A stretch of DNA of 64,000 nt from Mikania micrantha (lineage: Eukaryota; Streptophyta; Magnoliopsida; Asterales; Asteraceae). The stretch is taken from positions 73,288,272 to 73,352,271 of the forward strand of contig CM018680.1 of the NCBI GenBank assembly GCA_009363875.1. Reading direction: 5' to 3'. Positions 52,884-64,000 of this stretch are shown piece after piece (within the stretch, counting starts at the first letter, position 1; every line of letters begins with the position of its first letter). The notes under the pieces are model-generated. The model was given only the letters and a program-made list of their open reading frames with translations. It was not told the DNA's origin and did no database searches. A program made the translations under genes and the position numbers.

Positions 52884-55838
52884 CTACTTTCGTTTGTGGC
52901 TCTCCTGAGGCTTCAGATGTTCGCCTCGCTTGGGTAGTTTGCCCTGAGCCACAGCTTGGTCAGTTAGTTTGTGAGCCAGTCTGATCAGTGGTTCGATGGT
53001 GGTGAGGTCAGACGCAGTCACCATGCTCTGAATTTGCTCGGGCAGCCCACTGATGAACTGCTCGATCTTTTTGTATTCCGGCGTCACCATCGCCGGGCAT
53101 AGCTTGCACAACTCGTGAAATCGAGTACAGTATTGCTCGATTTCAGAGCCCACCATCTTCAGCACCCAGAATTCCGCCTCCAGTTTCCTGATCTCGTAAC
53201 GAGGACAATACTCCTCTTGCAGCTGTCTGGTGAAATCAGCCCATGACATAGAGTTGGCACCGTCCAACCCCAGGGTTTGAACATGGGTGTTCTACCATGT
53301 GAGAGCCGGTCCTTCCAGTGTACCGGTCGCAAACTTAACCCGGTTCTCCTCAGCACATTCGCACATGGCGAATATTGTCACACCCCCACCTCCGCGTCAC
53401 CAGACGACGTCATTTTTAAAGGTAGCGGAAGCATAGCGGCGAAGTCTCGAAGGTGAGGGGTGACTTACTTGATCCGGTATCATAACACACATAGTTAAGA
53501 AAAGCACTAATTACAAATCACGACAAATATTTATTACATGTCCTGAATATCCGTTTACAACTTAAGTTCCTTCTATTACATCCCAAGTCCTAACTACATG
53601 GTGCGTGCACAGGTGTTTCCTCACCGTTGGTACTGATTACCTGTAAAAGATTTAAAGTTTAAAAATATCAGTATAAAACTGGTGAGTTCATAAATAAGAC
53701 TCGATACAATATGATATGATAGTAAAGTCAATGGTACACATTAACATAAGTGAATAATCATGTGACCCGTATCCAGATCCTTTCTGACAGTCCAGTCTAG
53801 AAAATAACCGAAGTCAAAATCCGTGCCTCTAACTCAATGTCTCACTACATCAAGTCGATACCAGGAATGGTGACAAGCATTCACACAAGGGTAGACGCTA
53901 TCTATCCATGAATGGGGTTGTCAGCCCGATAGTACTATCTTTGTCCACACATTCGGCCCCACATGGGTTAACCAGATACAGTTGGTTTTGAGGACTTTTG
54001 TTGTACACAGAAAATAGTCATAATCCCATGACACCCACATGCAAGCCGGTATTGCAATTGTTACTAAACATATCACACGTTTGATAAAGATTTCATAATA
54101 GTCACCCCGATGTTAAGAAAACAGTAAAAGAAAAGGGGTTGTATGAAACTCACCTGAAGTTTATGAAAAGATAAAATCACACGAACGGTGGCTAAAAATG
54201 CTAATCTGCATTAGTTTATTTATAATTAATTATTTGTGTTTTAACTTGCTGATTAGATCTGTTTGAACGTTCAATGTCACCGACATTGTAATGAAAAGTC
54301 ATCGAACTAACATTAGATGTTTAATTAATTATTTAGTCTAATATCATACAATGTACTATAATGTAGGTACCTATACCCGTTTAGGTACCTTGTGTTAAGT
54401 TGATGACTCATTGGATTAGCCGGAATAATCTCCGACTAATTAGTTAGGTAATGCTGTTGATTATATTACTTAAACAGTCCCTAGATGAAATCTCGGCTTA
54501 GGAATGATTAATTCTTGTCACTAATTATCCATGTATCACAAAACATAACAATATGACATTGGAATAGGTTAAACAATCATGTTTAACATATTAATCCGAC
54601 TGTTATCATAAAACCAGACAGTTATTCCAATTGGTAGGGTAATAATTGTGATTAGTTTGAAACACTTGGGATTAACCTTGCATTTCAAAGATTAACCAAA
54701 ATAATCACTTACATTGTCATAATCCAATGGTTTAAACCATTAGAAGTATTGTTATGGTTTAGTGAAAACCGGGCATTATAACGGATCAAAACAGGCATTT
54801 ACCCGTTAACAAGACAAGTTATCCGTCAAAAATCATTCCTAGCTATCATCTAAGCAATAATCAACAACCCTAACTATATCATTACATTCAAAAACACGAT
54901 CTAATCAATGAAGATCAAGTCAGAAGATTAAAAAGGATAGTTACCCAAATCAGACGATTCTACGGACAAAATCACGATCAGGACGTGTATACACGTTCAC
55001 CGGTTCGAGCTGGACGTTCTGGTGGTGTCAAATATGAGTTTTGGTGGGAGATTGGTCAAGATCTTGAGTTACAGAGGGTTTAAAGTCGAGAGGAAAGAAA
55101 ATAGAATTTTCTGCATGCTTCTGCGATATAACAAGCTGGTTCAACAGACCGACCTACTCGTCGCGTACCGCGACGAGTGGCCCACATGTCGTCGCGTACC
55201 GCGAGGGATTCCGGATAAAATTTGATATCTTGACTTGTCGCGTACCGCGACAAGACTCCAAGGAGTCGTCGCGTACCGCGAGGGATCCAATTTCAAGATT
55301 TTTCTTCGTTTCGCGATTCCGGACAATCCGTAACTCGGTTTCACGCACGGTTTTCTCCCATGTTCCCAATTTCTCGCACACTTTAAACCTGTAATGATTA
55401 AAATCATCAATTTAACATAGATTCCTAGAACGACCAAACGTGCTCGTGTTATTGATGACGTAATGTTTACCTGCAATTGTCACAAATATAGATTCAACCT
55501 TCTCAACCCAACGGAGAATCTCGACAGCTCTTTCGGTTCCCTTGAAAGTATGCGGGTGACAGTTCAGGAATGATTTGAATGAGCACCCTTTGCCGTTGTT
55601 TCCGTGCGACCCTGTTTGTCAGAATCCAATGTCGTGTGTTAGTATCGTGTTAGCTACACTATGTTAGTCATGTTAGGCGAGTGTTAGTACCATTGTTTGT
55701 TCCACTGGTCTCACTGTGCTGACGACTCGCTTCATACTCAGCGATCGCCTTGTTAACTCGCCGGTCAACCATCATTTTAATGACGGCTGCATCCATTGTT
55801 CGCCTAGTGTGATGCACGTATGGTCCTCTTCCCGCCAT
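52884..55838 (-). pseudogene. Gypsy-2 gag, interrupted by a solo LTR
   Basis: A start candidate is ATG at 55838 (MAGRGPYVHHTRRTMDAAVI). A GT...AG stretch (about 55697-55621) may be a small intron. Then CSFKSFLNCHPHTFKGTERA and VEILRWVEKVESIF run up to 55490. The solo LTR (53376-55484) intervenes, and gag resumes AMCECAEENRVKFATGTLEG, with TAG in place of a Trp codon near 53293, MSWADFTRQLQEEYCP, FISGLPEQIQSMV and ends in a basic tail. This is the retrotransposon gag core; the structural particle protein is not producible here. Confidence 0.85.
53376..55484 (-). mobile_element. Solo LTR of another gypsy family in gag
   Basis: 2109 bp, plus-strand TGTCACACCCCCACCTCC to GCAATTGTCACA, flanked by a perfect 5-bp duplication AATAT (53371-53375 and 55485-55489). 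No PBS, PPT or interior, so it is the product of LTR-LTR recombination after a full insertion. It carries four copies of TCGCGTACCGCGA (55161-55281), a motif shared with the gypsy-2 5' LTR. Non-coding. Confidence 0.93.
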
Positions 55839-56139
55839 AGATGTTTTCTATACGGAAGGGATAGAATGTTAGTTAGCATGTGTTAGAGTGTTAGCCAGAT
55901 GTTATGTCAAATGTCATGACAAATATTACGTTAGATGTCATGCCAAATGTTATGTTAGATGTCATGTCAAATGTCATGTTAGCAAACAACCATAATCAGA
56001 ATACGATAAATAAGTCAAAACATCATTCTCATTAATATAAGATTTTGAAGTACAACAATTTTTCAAAAGATGATAATAATGCGAGTTTGTACGAGCACAT
56101 CCCGCTCGTCTAGGCAATACAAAGGAAATACAAAATAAA
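55839..56139 (-). other. Spacer between gypsy-2 upstream ORF and gag
   Basis: Contains several alternating copies of ATGTCATGYCAAATGT/ATGTTAGATGTCATG (about 55890-55985). Non-coding leader of the element. Confidence 0.5.
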
Positions 56140-56824
56140 ACGACCTGTCTAATCGGAGTCTATGGTAACATGTGATATGTCACTATCGGCTCCGTCATCG
56201 TCCTCGTCCTCCTCGGGATCCTCGTTGGGATCCTCATCAAAATCACCCTCCTCGAGTTCCTCGACCTCGAACTGCGGTCCGTCTTCAGGTGGCGGCTCGA
56301 CGATGAACTGCTTGGCCCATGCGTTAAGCATGGCGTCCATCATGCTCCTGCATGATATCAAACATCTGCCCGTGCTGACTCATCAGCTGGGCCATCTGGA
56401 GACAAAATGTCTCCACCTGCTCCTGCAGGTTGTCGTTACGCCTCTCAAGGCGTTCGTTCTTCTCTCGAAGAACTCGGACCTCGTCCGATAACTCACCGTT
56501 CCTCCTAGCCTCACGTCGTGCATAGGCCACGTGGGTTGCGAAGGCTTGCTCCAAGGGCACCCCAAGTGGTGGCAGTCAACGACCTGAAGATGTGTCGCCA
56601 GGATACCGTGGCGGAGGTACCCTCTCTCCATCGATCCAATCATGAACGGTCATGGGGTACCATCCCCAATACCGATCATGCATCATTCGCCTGGCGCGTC
56701 GATCCATCTCGGCATCTACCTGTGCCACAATGTCATCAACCCATCGTCGACTCTCCTCCGTCAACTCATCGCTTACTGGGCACTTGCCCAGGTTTCTCCT
56801 GGCATCATCGTTGTGGTCGGCCAT
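56140..56824 (-). pseudogene. Extra ORF between 5' LTR and gag of gypsy-2 (two frameshifts)
   Basis: ATG at 56824 opens MADHNDDARRNLGKCPVSDE, WVDDIVAQVDAEMDRRARRM, HDRYWGWYPMTVHDWIDGE. A frameshift near 56565 leads to QAFATHVAYARREARR and a leucine/charged coiled coil (DEVRVLREKNERLERRNDNL), and a second near 56345 to MMDAMLNAWAKQFIVEPPPE and a strongly acidic C-terminus. I do not recognise the family. Its position before gag in the sense orientation suggests an accessory ORF of this lineage. Function unknown. Confidence 0.65.
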
Positions 56825-56961
56825 CCTGCAAGTCTCGAGTTAGTAAATAACAGTTCAATAGTAATAATAGCGAGAGCAATGTGCAAGTTCTAAGTGTAGT
56901 GTCTAAAGTTGAGCAATGGCTATAGTCTAAGTTTACTACATGCAAACCTAGTTCTCTATAA

Positions 56962-56978
56962 CCAAGGCTCTGATACCA
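56962..56978 (-). other. Gypsy-2 primer-binding site
   Basis: Minus strand TGGTATCAGAGCCTTGG lies 3 bp from the LTR end at 56982; initiator-Met tRNA type. Confidence 0.88.
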
Positions 56979-56981
56979 GTT

Positions 56982-59941
56982 TGTCACACCCCCAAATTCC
57001 CACTCGTGGTGTCGGTCCACGTGGGTGTGACGTGGCCAGAATCACAGCTCAAGGTCATATAGAACAACTCTATATGCGTTTTCAAAATACAATTTTCGAC
57101 ATACACTAAGTAAAATTGTTTGCAGCGGAATTTAAATATTATAGCAGCGGAAAATATAAATTTGTCATAATATGCAGCGGAAAAGTAAATTGTTAAACAA
57201 CACATTGTTTAGTACATAGCTTGAATAAAATTGTTTTCAAATGATAAACAAAAATAGAAATGTATGATGGTCCTAATGCTCGTTTCCTTAAAAGTGCATT
57301 CTTGGATTCCATCATCCTGTCAGTTACATGAGAATACAAGTTTAAAAGAAAGTGTCAACACAAAGGTTGGTGAGTTCACAGGTTTTGATATATATACAAA
57401 TAGTTATAGAATGCGTGTGGCATGCTGTTTATCAAATGTTAGTACCGAGCCCTAGGCTCCAAGTGTCAGTGCGTCACTACCGAACTAGAATTGTTTGTCC
57501 TTGCCTCCACTGTGTCTCGTGCACACAGTAAGTTAGGTCAGAATTTCACGGGTTATGACACTCAGTCAATATTGTGCCCCGTGGGGTTAGTCACACCCAA
57601 ACGGATCCATTCAAATCTACCACGTTGTTCGTACATTAACGGTAAGACTTTGTGAGGGCTTGTTACGAGTTCAACACTTAATGTTTGTCTAATAAACCAG
57701 CATACACAGTAAAATGTTTGTAACAGTATTAGATGTTTGACTCGATGCAACTAGTATTCTCCCCCTATTTAAAATGTTTGAAAAGAGTAAAGAGGGGCCG
57801 TAAACTCACCTTAGTGATCAAGTAAGATATGCATAAACTCCTCGAGTAGATAGCGCGTCGGTCACCGGCAACCTATATCGTATACCGTACATGAGTTTGT
57901 GTAAGTGACCGTGCTAGTGTTAGTGTTAGTGCTCGTGTTCGTGCTTAACAACCCTTGGTTGTTCATGTTTGCCCGTGTCGGTCCACAATGACCGTGTTTG
58001 CTCGTGTTGGTCCACAATGACCGTGTTTGCTCGTGTTGGTCCACATTGACCGTGTTTGACCAAAGTTGACCGTGTCAAGTCAACGACCCGTTGGTGAACC
58101 GTGTAACGGTTGTGAATCGTGTAGCAAACGTGTAAGTGCTCGTCGTGTGCAAAACGTGCAAGTCGCGTCTATGGACAACTTACTATTTATAGTAAGTTTC
58201 CATTTATGGAAAGTTCACAAAGCATAACGACTTTAAGTTCTAGCATGCTCGTTAGTCCTACGTGATCATGTTAACACATAGCACATTGTCATATGAAATA
58301 ACATAAGTCGTTTATAATATGTTTGCACATAAAAGTTTCCTAAAATGGAAAGTTTCCATTTATAGTATACGTGATATCGGAAACCATCTAATTTAGCATA
58401 CAATCATCATATTACCACATTTTAAACCACTTAGCATGCTTAAATCATTCAAGGTATTCATACATCGATTTTTGTAAAAATAAAGTTACTATAAATAGTA
58501 ACTTTGTAGTTTTGCATAAAAATAACCATTCTAACACTTCTAAACCAATTTTCATATTACCATTCCTCATAATATGCCATTTAACATATTTTAAACATGC
58601 GTATATACCCAAATTCATCATCTAGCAATATTTAACTTAAAAAATTTACTAAATATGGCAACTATGCCAATATGACCATAATCACATTTAAAAATCACAT
58701 TCTAAGCATCAATATCATCATAATATCATCCAAGTAATAATTTCCTAAACATGCATGTTATCCATATCATCCATAACACCATTTTGTAACAAAAAAGTTT
58801 CTATTAATAGAAAGTCTATCAAAAATCATGTTTTTAACCATTTTAACACAATCTAACCATGAGTTAACCTTCTAATATCATCAATAAACATCTACAATAA
58901 TTCAAAATCATCCCCATACACATGGATCATACATCCATGCATCTATAACATCATAAATCATCATTTTAAGCATATATACTTATACTCATCATCTTGGATC
59001 ATCATGAAATGCATTCTAATAATCATAGATCATCACAAAACACATTATAATCACCAAACCCAGATCTAAAATTCGTGCATGTGCACTATAGGTGCTTGCA
59101 TGTGGGTTTTACCCATTGCATGTGTGTGTAATGGTGGTTTTAAGCTATTGTAGTGATAGAACTACCTTCTAGAGCTTCCTTGAATCTCTAAGATGATGAA
59201 TAACAGCCTTCTTGACCTCCTGCAGGTTCGTGGGTTTCGATGGGTACAAGATGGAAATGGTGGTGTGCAAGCTTCTATATGGTCTCCAAGCTTCAATCCT
59301 CCAAGTCCCAAGCTTTCAAAGGGTCTCCAATGGTGGAAAATGGTGGTAACAGGGGCTAGAGGTTGAAGATGACCGAGTGATGGCGTGATTAGTCGAGAGA
59401 AATGATGGAAAATGGTAGAGTAGGCATAATGGTCTTGGTTTTATAAAGATTTGGCGTCTGGATGTCGCCGCGTACCGCGGAGAGGAGCAAAAAGATGCTT
59501 CGCGTACCGCGATGGATTTCGGGATTCAAATTCTCCCGAATCTCGTCGCGTATCACGATAGTGCCTCTTGTGGGCCATCGCGTACCGCGATGGGTCCACA
59601 GAGAGTCCAATAGGCCCAATTTAATGGGTTTGATCCGTTCGTCGTCGTTTTCACGTTTACGAACTATCGTTTGAACTCCCAAGTTCAATGTGTGAGTGTT
59701 TCGTGAGGTTTTCAAGTGTTGTGTTACACAATGTGCTAGACGTTCACCAACGTTCGTGTGTTTTGACACGTGAGTGCTGTTTCTCGATAATTCCTCGAAT
59801 TATCTAGTTGTGTGTCAGTGTTCGTACTGCCGTGCCATGTGTCACACTAAATTAAACTAATTCTAGTGTCACGCGTACAAAATCATTTAAGTAAACATTT
59901 TAATAAATAAGTTGCTGACCTAGAAATTACGGGGTGTCACA
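56982..59941 (-). repeat. Gypsy-2 5' LTR, 2.96 kb
   Basis: Perfect 11-bp inverted ends TGTCACACCCC / GGGGTGTCACA. Contains TTGACC-bearing tandem repeats (57960-58085), AT-rich spacer, and four TCGCGTACCGCGA-type palindromes (59466-59590). Longer than the 3' LTR and different in its right-central part. Confidence 0.88.
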
Positions 59942-60426
59942 AAGGTGGGCCTCAAAGTAATAAGATATAGTTATTCAGTTATCGCAATAAGGAAGAATTA
60001 ACAATATATGTATGTAGTATGTGTGTGTGTGTGTGTATATATATATAGGATTGAGATCTTTTAATAACCCTTCTTAATTGTGGTAACCCAAATAACTCTC
60101 ACAAGATCGACCCAAATCTTTAGTTTTTTTCATGACCTTTATTATACATGTACAAGACTATGTTCTTTTATGTGTATGAGTTAATTCATGAGCGTACGCG
60201 AAATTGCACTGGTGCAAAGTTTTGACAAATTTTAAATGTTACGAAAAAATGCCAAAATTTTACACTAGTGCAATTTCGCGTACGCTCGTGAATTAGCTCA
60301 TACACATAAAATAACATAATCTTGCACTAGTGTAATAATGTTCATGAAAAAAAACCCAAGATTTGGGTTGATCTTGTGAGAGTTATTTGGGTTTCCACAA
60401 TTAAAGTGGGTTAACAATGGATCATT

Positions 60427-60440
<14 letters not shown>
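59942..60440. mobile_element. Flank and foldback MITE next to (TA)n
   Basis: From about 60045 (ATAGGATTGAGATC) to 60440 the sequence folds on itself: GCGTACGCGAAATTGCACT pairs with AGTGCAATTTCGCGTACGC, and TTTTTTTCATGACC with its complement further out. Same family as 19806-20185. A (GT)n/(TA)n run precedes it and (TA)n follows it. 59942-60044 is plain spacer. Confidence 0.65.
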
Positions 60441-60460
<20 letters not shown>

Positions 60461-60461
<1 letters not shown>

Positions 60462-61307
60462 CTAGGGCAGGTTGAAAGACTTATATCCGGCCTTATTTCA
60501 TAACAAACTGAACAAGTGGTGCATGGTGAAAGATAGGGTAATTGGTGGTCCGTCTGATGATTTAAAGTGGGAATGGAAACACTTTCCTTGGCATCCTACA
60601 ATCTTTCATATGATCTCTCAATGTAAGCAAAATATTATTCCTATCAGTCTTAAAGTTGAGCGTGACAAATGGTTTTGGGGAGATAACCATCCCATGGATT
60701 TCTTTGTTAGAGTGGCACGGGAGCTCATTGAAGCTAGGTTGCTTCCCGTGGATAATTATCGTATCCTTTGGAGTAGATGGGTTCCCTTAAAGGTTAACGC
60801 TTTTGCATGGCGCGCAGGTCTGGATCGTATCCAGTCCAAGGAAGGTTTAAATAAGCGTGGGATCCTTATTAATCCTTTGTGTTCATTCTGCTCAGCCCAT
60901 TCTGAATCCACTGTTCATTTATTACTAAGATGTGAAACCGCAAGCAGTGTGTGGGACAAGGTGTTTATGTGGTGCAAAGCACCAAGGGAATTAATCCTAA
61001 CAATCAAGGATCTTCTATGCATGCAAGACTCATGGCCCTTCTCTATAGTGCACAAAAAATTACTTCATGCCATCTTTATCACATCCCTTTGGTGTATTTG
61101 GAAGGCAAGGAATGCGAGATCTTTCGACAACAGGTCATTGGTTCCGGTGGAAATCGTGGGTGATATCAAAATGATGTCTTATTTATGGATAAAAAACAGG
61201 GGAAAGATACAAAATTTAGATTGGAATTCATGGTGTAATTTTTCTTTTATTTAAGATGTATTTCCGTCTAGCTCCTTGCTAGTTTTTTTATATTATGTTT
61301 GGCTGTT

Positions 61308-61312
<5 letters not shown>
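60461..61312 (+). pseudogene. LINE tail: reverse-transcriptase zinc-binding domain
   Basis: A 260-codon open stretch to 61254 (FHNKLNKWCMVKDRV, ILWSRWVPLKVNAFAWRA, GLNKRGILINPLCSFC, HLLLRCETASSVWDKVF, WCIWKARNARSF) matches the C-terminal zf-RVT region of plant L1-type LINEs. Endonuclease and RT are missing (5' truncation, typical of LINEs). The start sits against (TA)n at 60430-60460 and a short 3' UTR ends in another (TA)n (61313-61362). Confidence 0.8.
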
Positions 61313-61363
<51 letters not shown>

Positions 61364-61689
61364 TAGTGTTCTAATAATAAACCATTCTTAAAGCATTAAC
61401 CAATAACTCCGCCTAGGTGAACCCAAATTTTTTTTTTAAATCATTGTAACACATTTAGAACACTTCTTTCTTTTATAAGTTTGCGTAAATTTATCACCAT
61501 TTAAGATCGTTGTTAGTTTTTGACTTACAACACTGTAACTGTTTTACACCCAAAACTCACAACGATGTTAAGTTTAAACGATGATTAATTTATACAAATT
61601 CATAAAAGACAAAAGTGTTATATATATATAGATATATATATGTACGTATATTTATATGTTTGTGTGTGTGTCTATATATATATATTTGC
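61313..61689. repeat. (TA)n run and partial foldback MITE
   Basis: About 50 bp of (TA)n, then a foldback whose arms AGAACACTTCTTTCTTTTATAAG (61457 on) and CATAAAAGACAAAAGTGTT (to 61619) are inverted around AACGATGTTAAG. It ends in further TA/TG microsatellites (61620-61685). Non-coding. Confidence 0.55.
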
Positions 61690-62329
61690 AAGGTGCACAT
61701 AGACTAAAAAACTATAGACACTTGGAACTATAAAACAAGTCTATTTTGTGAGATGCTTAGCACTTGCATATATTTAATATTTAGTTGCAAGGCGCACATG
61801 ATTTGGCAACACTTGTGGACTTAAAAAACAATAAACAAATATTGGAACTAAAAAACACACTTGGAAACTAAAAAGAAGCCAAATTTGAGAAATACTCTTT
61901 CAATTTATGCATGAACTTTTTGTACATTACAGAGCAAAAAAACAAAAGAAATAGAAGCCAATTCAAAGGTACAAGTCCTTTACGTACGATTGGATCAACA
62001 TTATTCTAATTGTATCATGACATTTTAAAAGTCTTCTCGGTCAACCAAAGTCTTTGAATAACAAACAAGATGTATGTAACACCAGTTACAGTTGAACATT
62101 TTAAAAAGGGATGAAAATTTTTTAGAATCATAATACATGTTATTTTTTTGAAGCGAGGGAATGAAACCAATGCTTAAAACAAAAAATAACATTTCAAAAA
62201 ATAACCTTTCGGTCAAAAAAATTGGAGCGTCCGCCAACATGTAACGCTCTTGTAGTGTTTCTGTAAATTGACATGATAATTGTCAGTAGATTAAGCACAC
62301 AGAAGAACGAGAGAGAGAGCAACTCAAAC
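61690..62329 (+). promoter_or_regulatory. 5' flank of WAK-like gene 3
   Basis: Aligned with 7490-8099 of gene 2. Ends with a short GAGAGAGA run and AACTCAAAC before ATG. Contains the WAK cluster promoter; no specific box can be assigned with confidence. Confidence 0.5.
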
Positions 62330-63215
62330 ATGCTTCTTGATCATTTCATCATTTTCATGTTTATAATTCCTCTAACAATGGCCATGGGAACCTTTGATGG
62401 TTCTACCACAAACAACAACATAGCAAAACCAAACTGTCCAACCGCGTGCGGAAATATTACAGTTCCTTACCCTTTCGGTATGGGCACCGATTGTTCGCTA
62501 GACGACATCTCGTTTAACCTCACGTGCAACACTTCTAACCATGATTCCCCAAAGTTGTTTATAGGAAATGGCAATCTAGAGATATACAACATTTCAGATT
62601 CAGAGGTGCGTATCTTCACCATAGTTTCTAACCGATGCTACAACCAAACTGGGTATCGTGTAGGATACACATCATATACCAACATAGGAAAGCGTAAGGC
62701 ATTCACTTTCTCAACAAAGAACAAGTTCACAGTCGTTGGCTGTGACGATTTTGCTTTGATTTCGGGGAGAGACGACGCCTACTTTGCTGGTGGTTGTTAC
62801 GGATTATGTCGAGAAGAAGTTGATGTGGCTGATGGAGAATGCTCGGGGATCGGGTGTTGTCAAGCATCAATGCCAAAGGGTCTCACATATTACAATGTTA
62901 CACTTAACACCTTACGTGAACACTCAGATGTCTTGTCCTTCAATGAATGTGGCTATGGGTTTCTTGTTGAAGAAGGTAAATATAAGTTCAACAAAAGTGA
63001 TTTATCCGCTAATTATCAGGACTTTAAAAGCAGAATAAAGTCTACTATGCCCATTGTGCTTGATTGGGTAATTAAATCAAATAAAAGTTGTGATGCTGAG
63101 GCTAATGTATGCAAAGGAAACAGTTCATGTTATGATGTGGAAGGTGGTGGTGGGTATCGTTGTAAATGCAACCATGGTTACCAGGGTAATCCCTATCTTG
63201 ATCAAGGCTGCCAAG
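62330..63215 (+). CDS. WAK-like gene 3, exon 1 (intact; gene continues outside window)
   Basis: ATG at 62330 chosen because the next residues (LLDHFIIFMFIIPLTMAMG) form a signal peptide; an upstream in-frame start at 62273 would put a charged stretch before it. The GUB_WAK-type region is NCPTACGNITVPYPFG, GTDCS (about 35-55); the cysteine-rich WAK-associated region is CDDFALISGRDDAYFAGGC to ECSGIGCC and GYGFLVEEGKY; then an EGF-like module (CKGNSSCYDVEGGGGYRC, YQGNPYLDQGC). The exon ends at CCAAG with GTCAGT, the same donor as gene 2. About 295 codons, no stops. The product would be a secretory-pathway, plasma-membrane receptor ectodomain. The EGF_CA and kinase exons must lie beyond 64000, so function cannot be confirmed here. 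Confidence 0.9.
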
Positions 63216-64000
63216 GTCAGTCTCTCATTTCAAACACGTACTCCAAATTGTTTTCTAGTGATAGTTGCATTTTCCTTTATATATTATATTAGGGTATACT
63301 ACGTTGGAATGAAAAGAATCATGTTTGGTTACTACATAGGAATGAAATGCACTATTCCATAAGGAATGTGATTCCTTAACTTTTGATGATTTTTATTCAC
63401 TGGAGTATGGGTGTTTTTTTTTCATTTCTTCTCTTGAAGGAATGATCCGACCCATGTTCAAAATATGGCCCGACCCATGTTCAAAATATGACCCGACCCA
63501 TGACCAAACCAAGACTTGATCCTTGACATGACCTATGACTCAAACCATGACGCAAACTATGATTCGAACTATGACCCGACCCATAACCGAACCCATGACC
63601 CGATCCATGACTCAAACAATTAACCCGACCCATAACTCAAACAATGCCTGGCCATGAACCAAACTATGACCCGACCCATGATCTGAACTATGATATGTTG
63701 CATGAACCAAACCATGACCCGATCCACAAACCTACCCATGACCCGATCTATGAACTGCCCCATGACACGACTCATGATCGAACTATGAGCTAAACAATAA
63801 CTGACCAATGAACCGACATATGGTCCGAACAATGACTCAACCCATGACACACAACCCGACCCATGACCCGCCCCGTGATTCGAACAACTATTAGAACCAC
63901 GGCTCGACCCGTAAATTGTATTTCATTTCTTTATCTTCTCATGTCTACCAAACAATATGAAGTATTGAATCATTTCATTATAAGATGTAATCAAATAGGA
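63216..64000 (+). other. Start of intron 1 of WAK-like gene 3, with MITE and minisatellite
   Basis: After the donor there is about 70 bp of plain intron, then from about 63290 a MITE-like left arm (GGAATGAAAAGAATCATG, then TTTGGTTACTAC) mirrored near 63920-63985 (GTCTACCAAACAATATG, AATCATTTCATT). The middle (63446-63910) is a degenerate 12-bp tandem repeat, consensus ATGACCCGACCC. No coding sequence. Confidence 0.6.

Larger units (their letters stand above)
49302..59941 (-). mobile_element. Ty3/gypsy element 2 with deleted pol
   Basis: Minus strand: 5' LTR 59941-56982, PBS, an upstream ORF (56824-56140), gag (55838 down to 52884, split by a solo LTR), zinc knuckles and protease (52883-51840), the first part of RT, then directly the 3' LTR (51728-49302). 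RNase H, integrase and the polypurine tract are gone. The 3' LTR lacks its first ~187 bp because the SIRE element joins it at 49301. Several stops and frameshifts. Non-autonomous and older than the SIRE. Confidence 0.88.

Noticed and set aside
63620..63850. Met/Val/Arg-rich minus-strand frame resembling a repeat protein
   Set aside because: It is the translation of the 12-bp minisatellite; periodic residues follow from the DNA repeat.

Overview
The window is AT-rich nuclear DNA from a flowering plant, most likely a eudicot. The TE set (a SIRE/Maximus copia element with a long third ORF, Tekay-like chromovirus Ty3/gypsy elements with LTRs over 2 kb) and the wall-associated-kinase (WAK-like) genes suggest Asteraceae; that family assignment is an impression, not a proof. 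There are no bacterial genes, tRNA, rRNA or CRISPR arrays. I estimate by eye that about three quarters of the window is mobile DNA.

Layout. (1) 1-2.9 kb: decayed WAK-like pseudogene A (+). (2) 2.9-7.5 kb: TE remnants (Helitron-like ends, a SINE, the tail of a hAT transposase, a clean 822-bp hAT MITE) plus the stub of another WAK exon. (3) 8.1-23.0 kb: WAK-like gene 2 (+), with a readable kinase exon. It has a nonsense codon, and exon 1 is split by a 10.1-kb Tekay-like composite (LTR, gag-pol, LTR, partial gag). Intron 1 carries three MITEs. (4) 23.5-31.1 kb: a Helitron, a paralogous copy of segments (1) and (2) in a different order, and WAK pseudogene C. Four insertions here can be proved against empty sites in the paralogue. 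(5) 33.0-49.3 kb: a young SIRE-type copia composite on the minus strand. It has two almost identical gag copies, one complete pol, one truncated pol, a 1201-codon third ORF and one LTR shared between the two units. (6) 49.3-59.9 kb: an older minus-strand gypsy element, cut by the SIRE on one side, missing most of pol, and with a 2.1-kb solo LTR (AATAT target duplication) inside gag. (7) 60-64 kb: foldback MITEs, a LINE tail, then exon 1 of WAK-like gene 3 (+), intact up to its splice donor and continuing outside the window.

How it fits together. The host part is a tandem cluster of WAK-like receptor kinase genes (extracellular GUB_WAK and EGF modules, transmembrane segment, RD-type Ser/Thr kinase) that would sense cell-wall or pathogen signals at the plasma membrane. 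Only gene 3 looks potentially whole. Gene 2 retains an intact kinase exon behind a wrecked ectodomain. The rest are scraps linked by segmental duplication.

The least explained signal is in the SIRE element. A near-palindromic motif (CTTCCGAAG and close variants) is densely repeated upstream of the LTR TATA box, upstream of a second, internal TATA box placed just before the third ORF, and in the 3' part of gag. This suggests a shared cis-element serving two promoters. Also notable, two unrelated retrotransposons in this window have the same geometry: LTR, full interior, shared LTR, then a second interior truncated on its 3' side.
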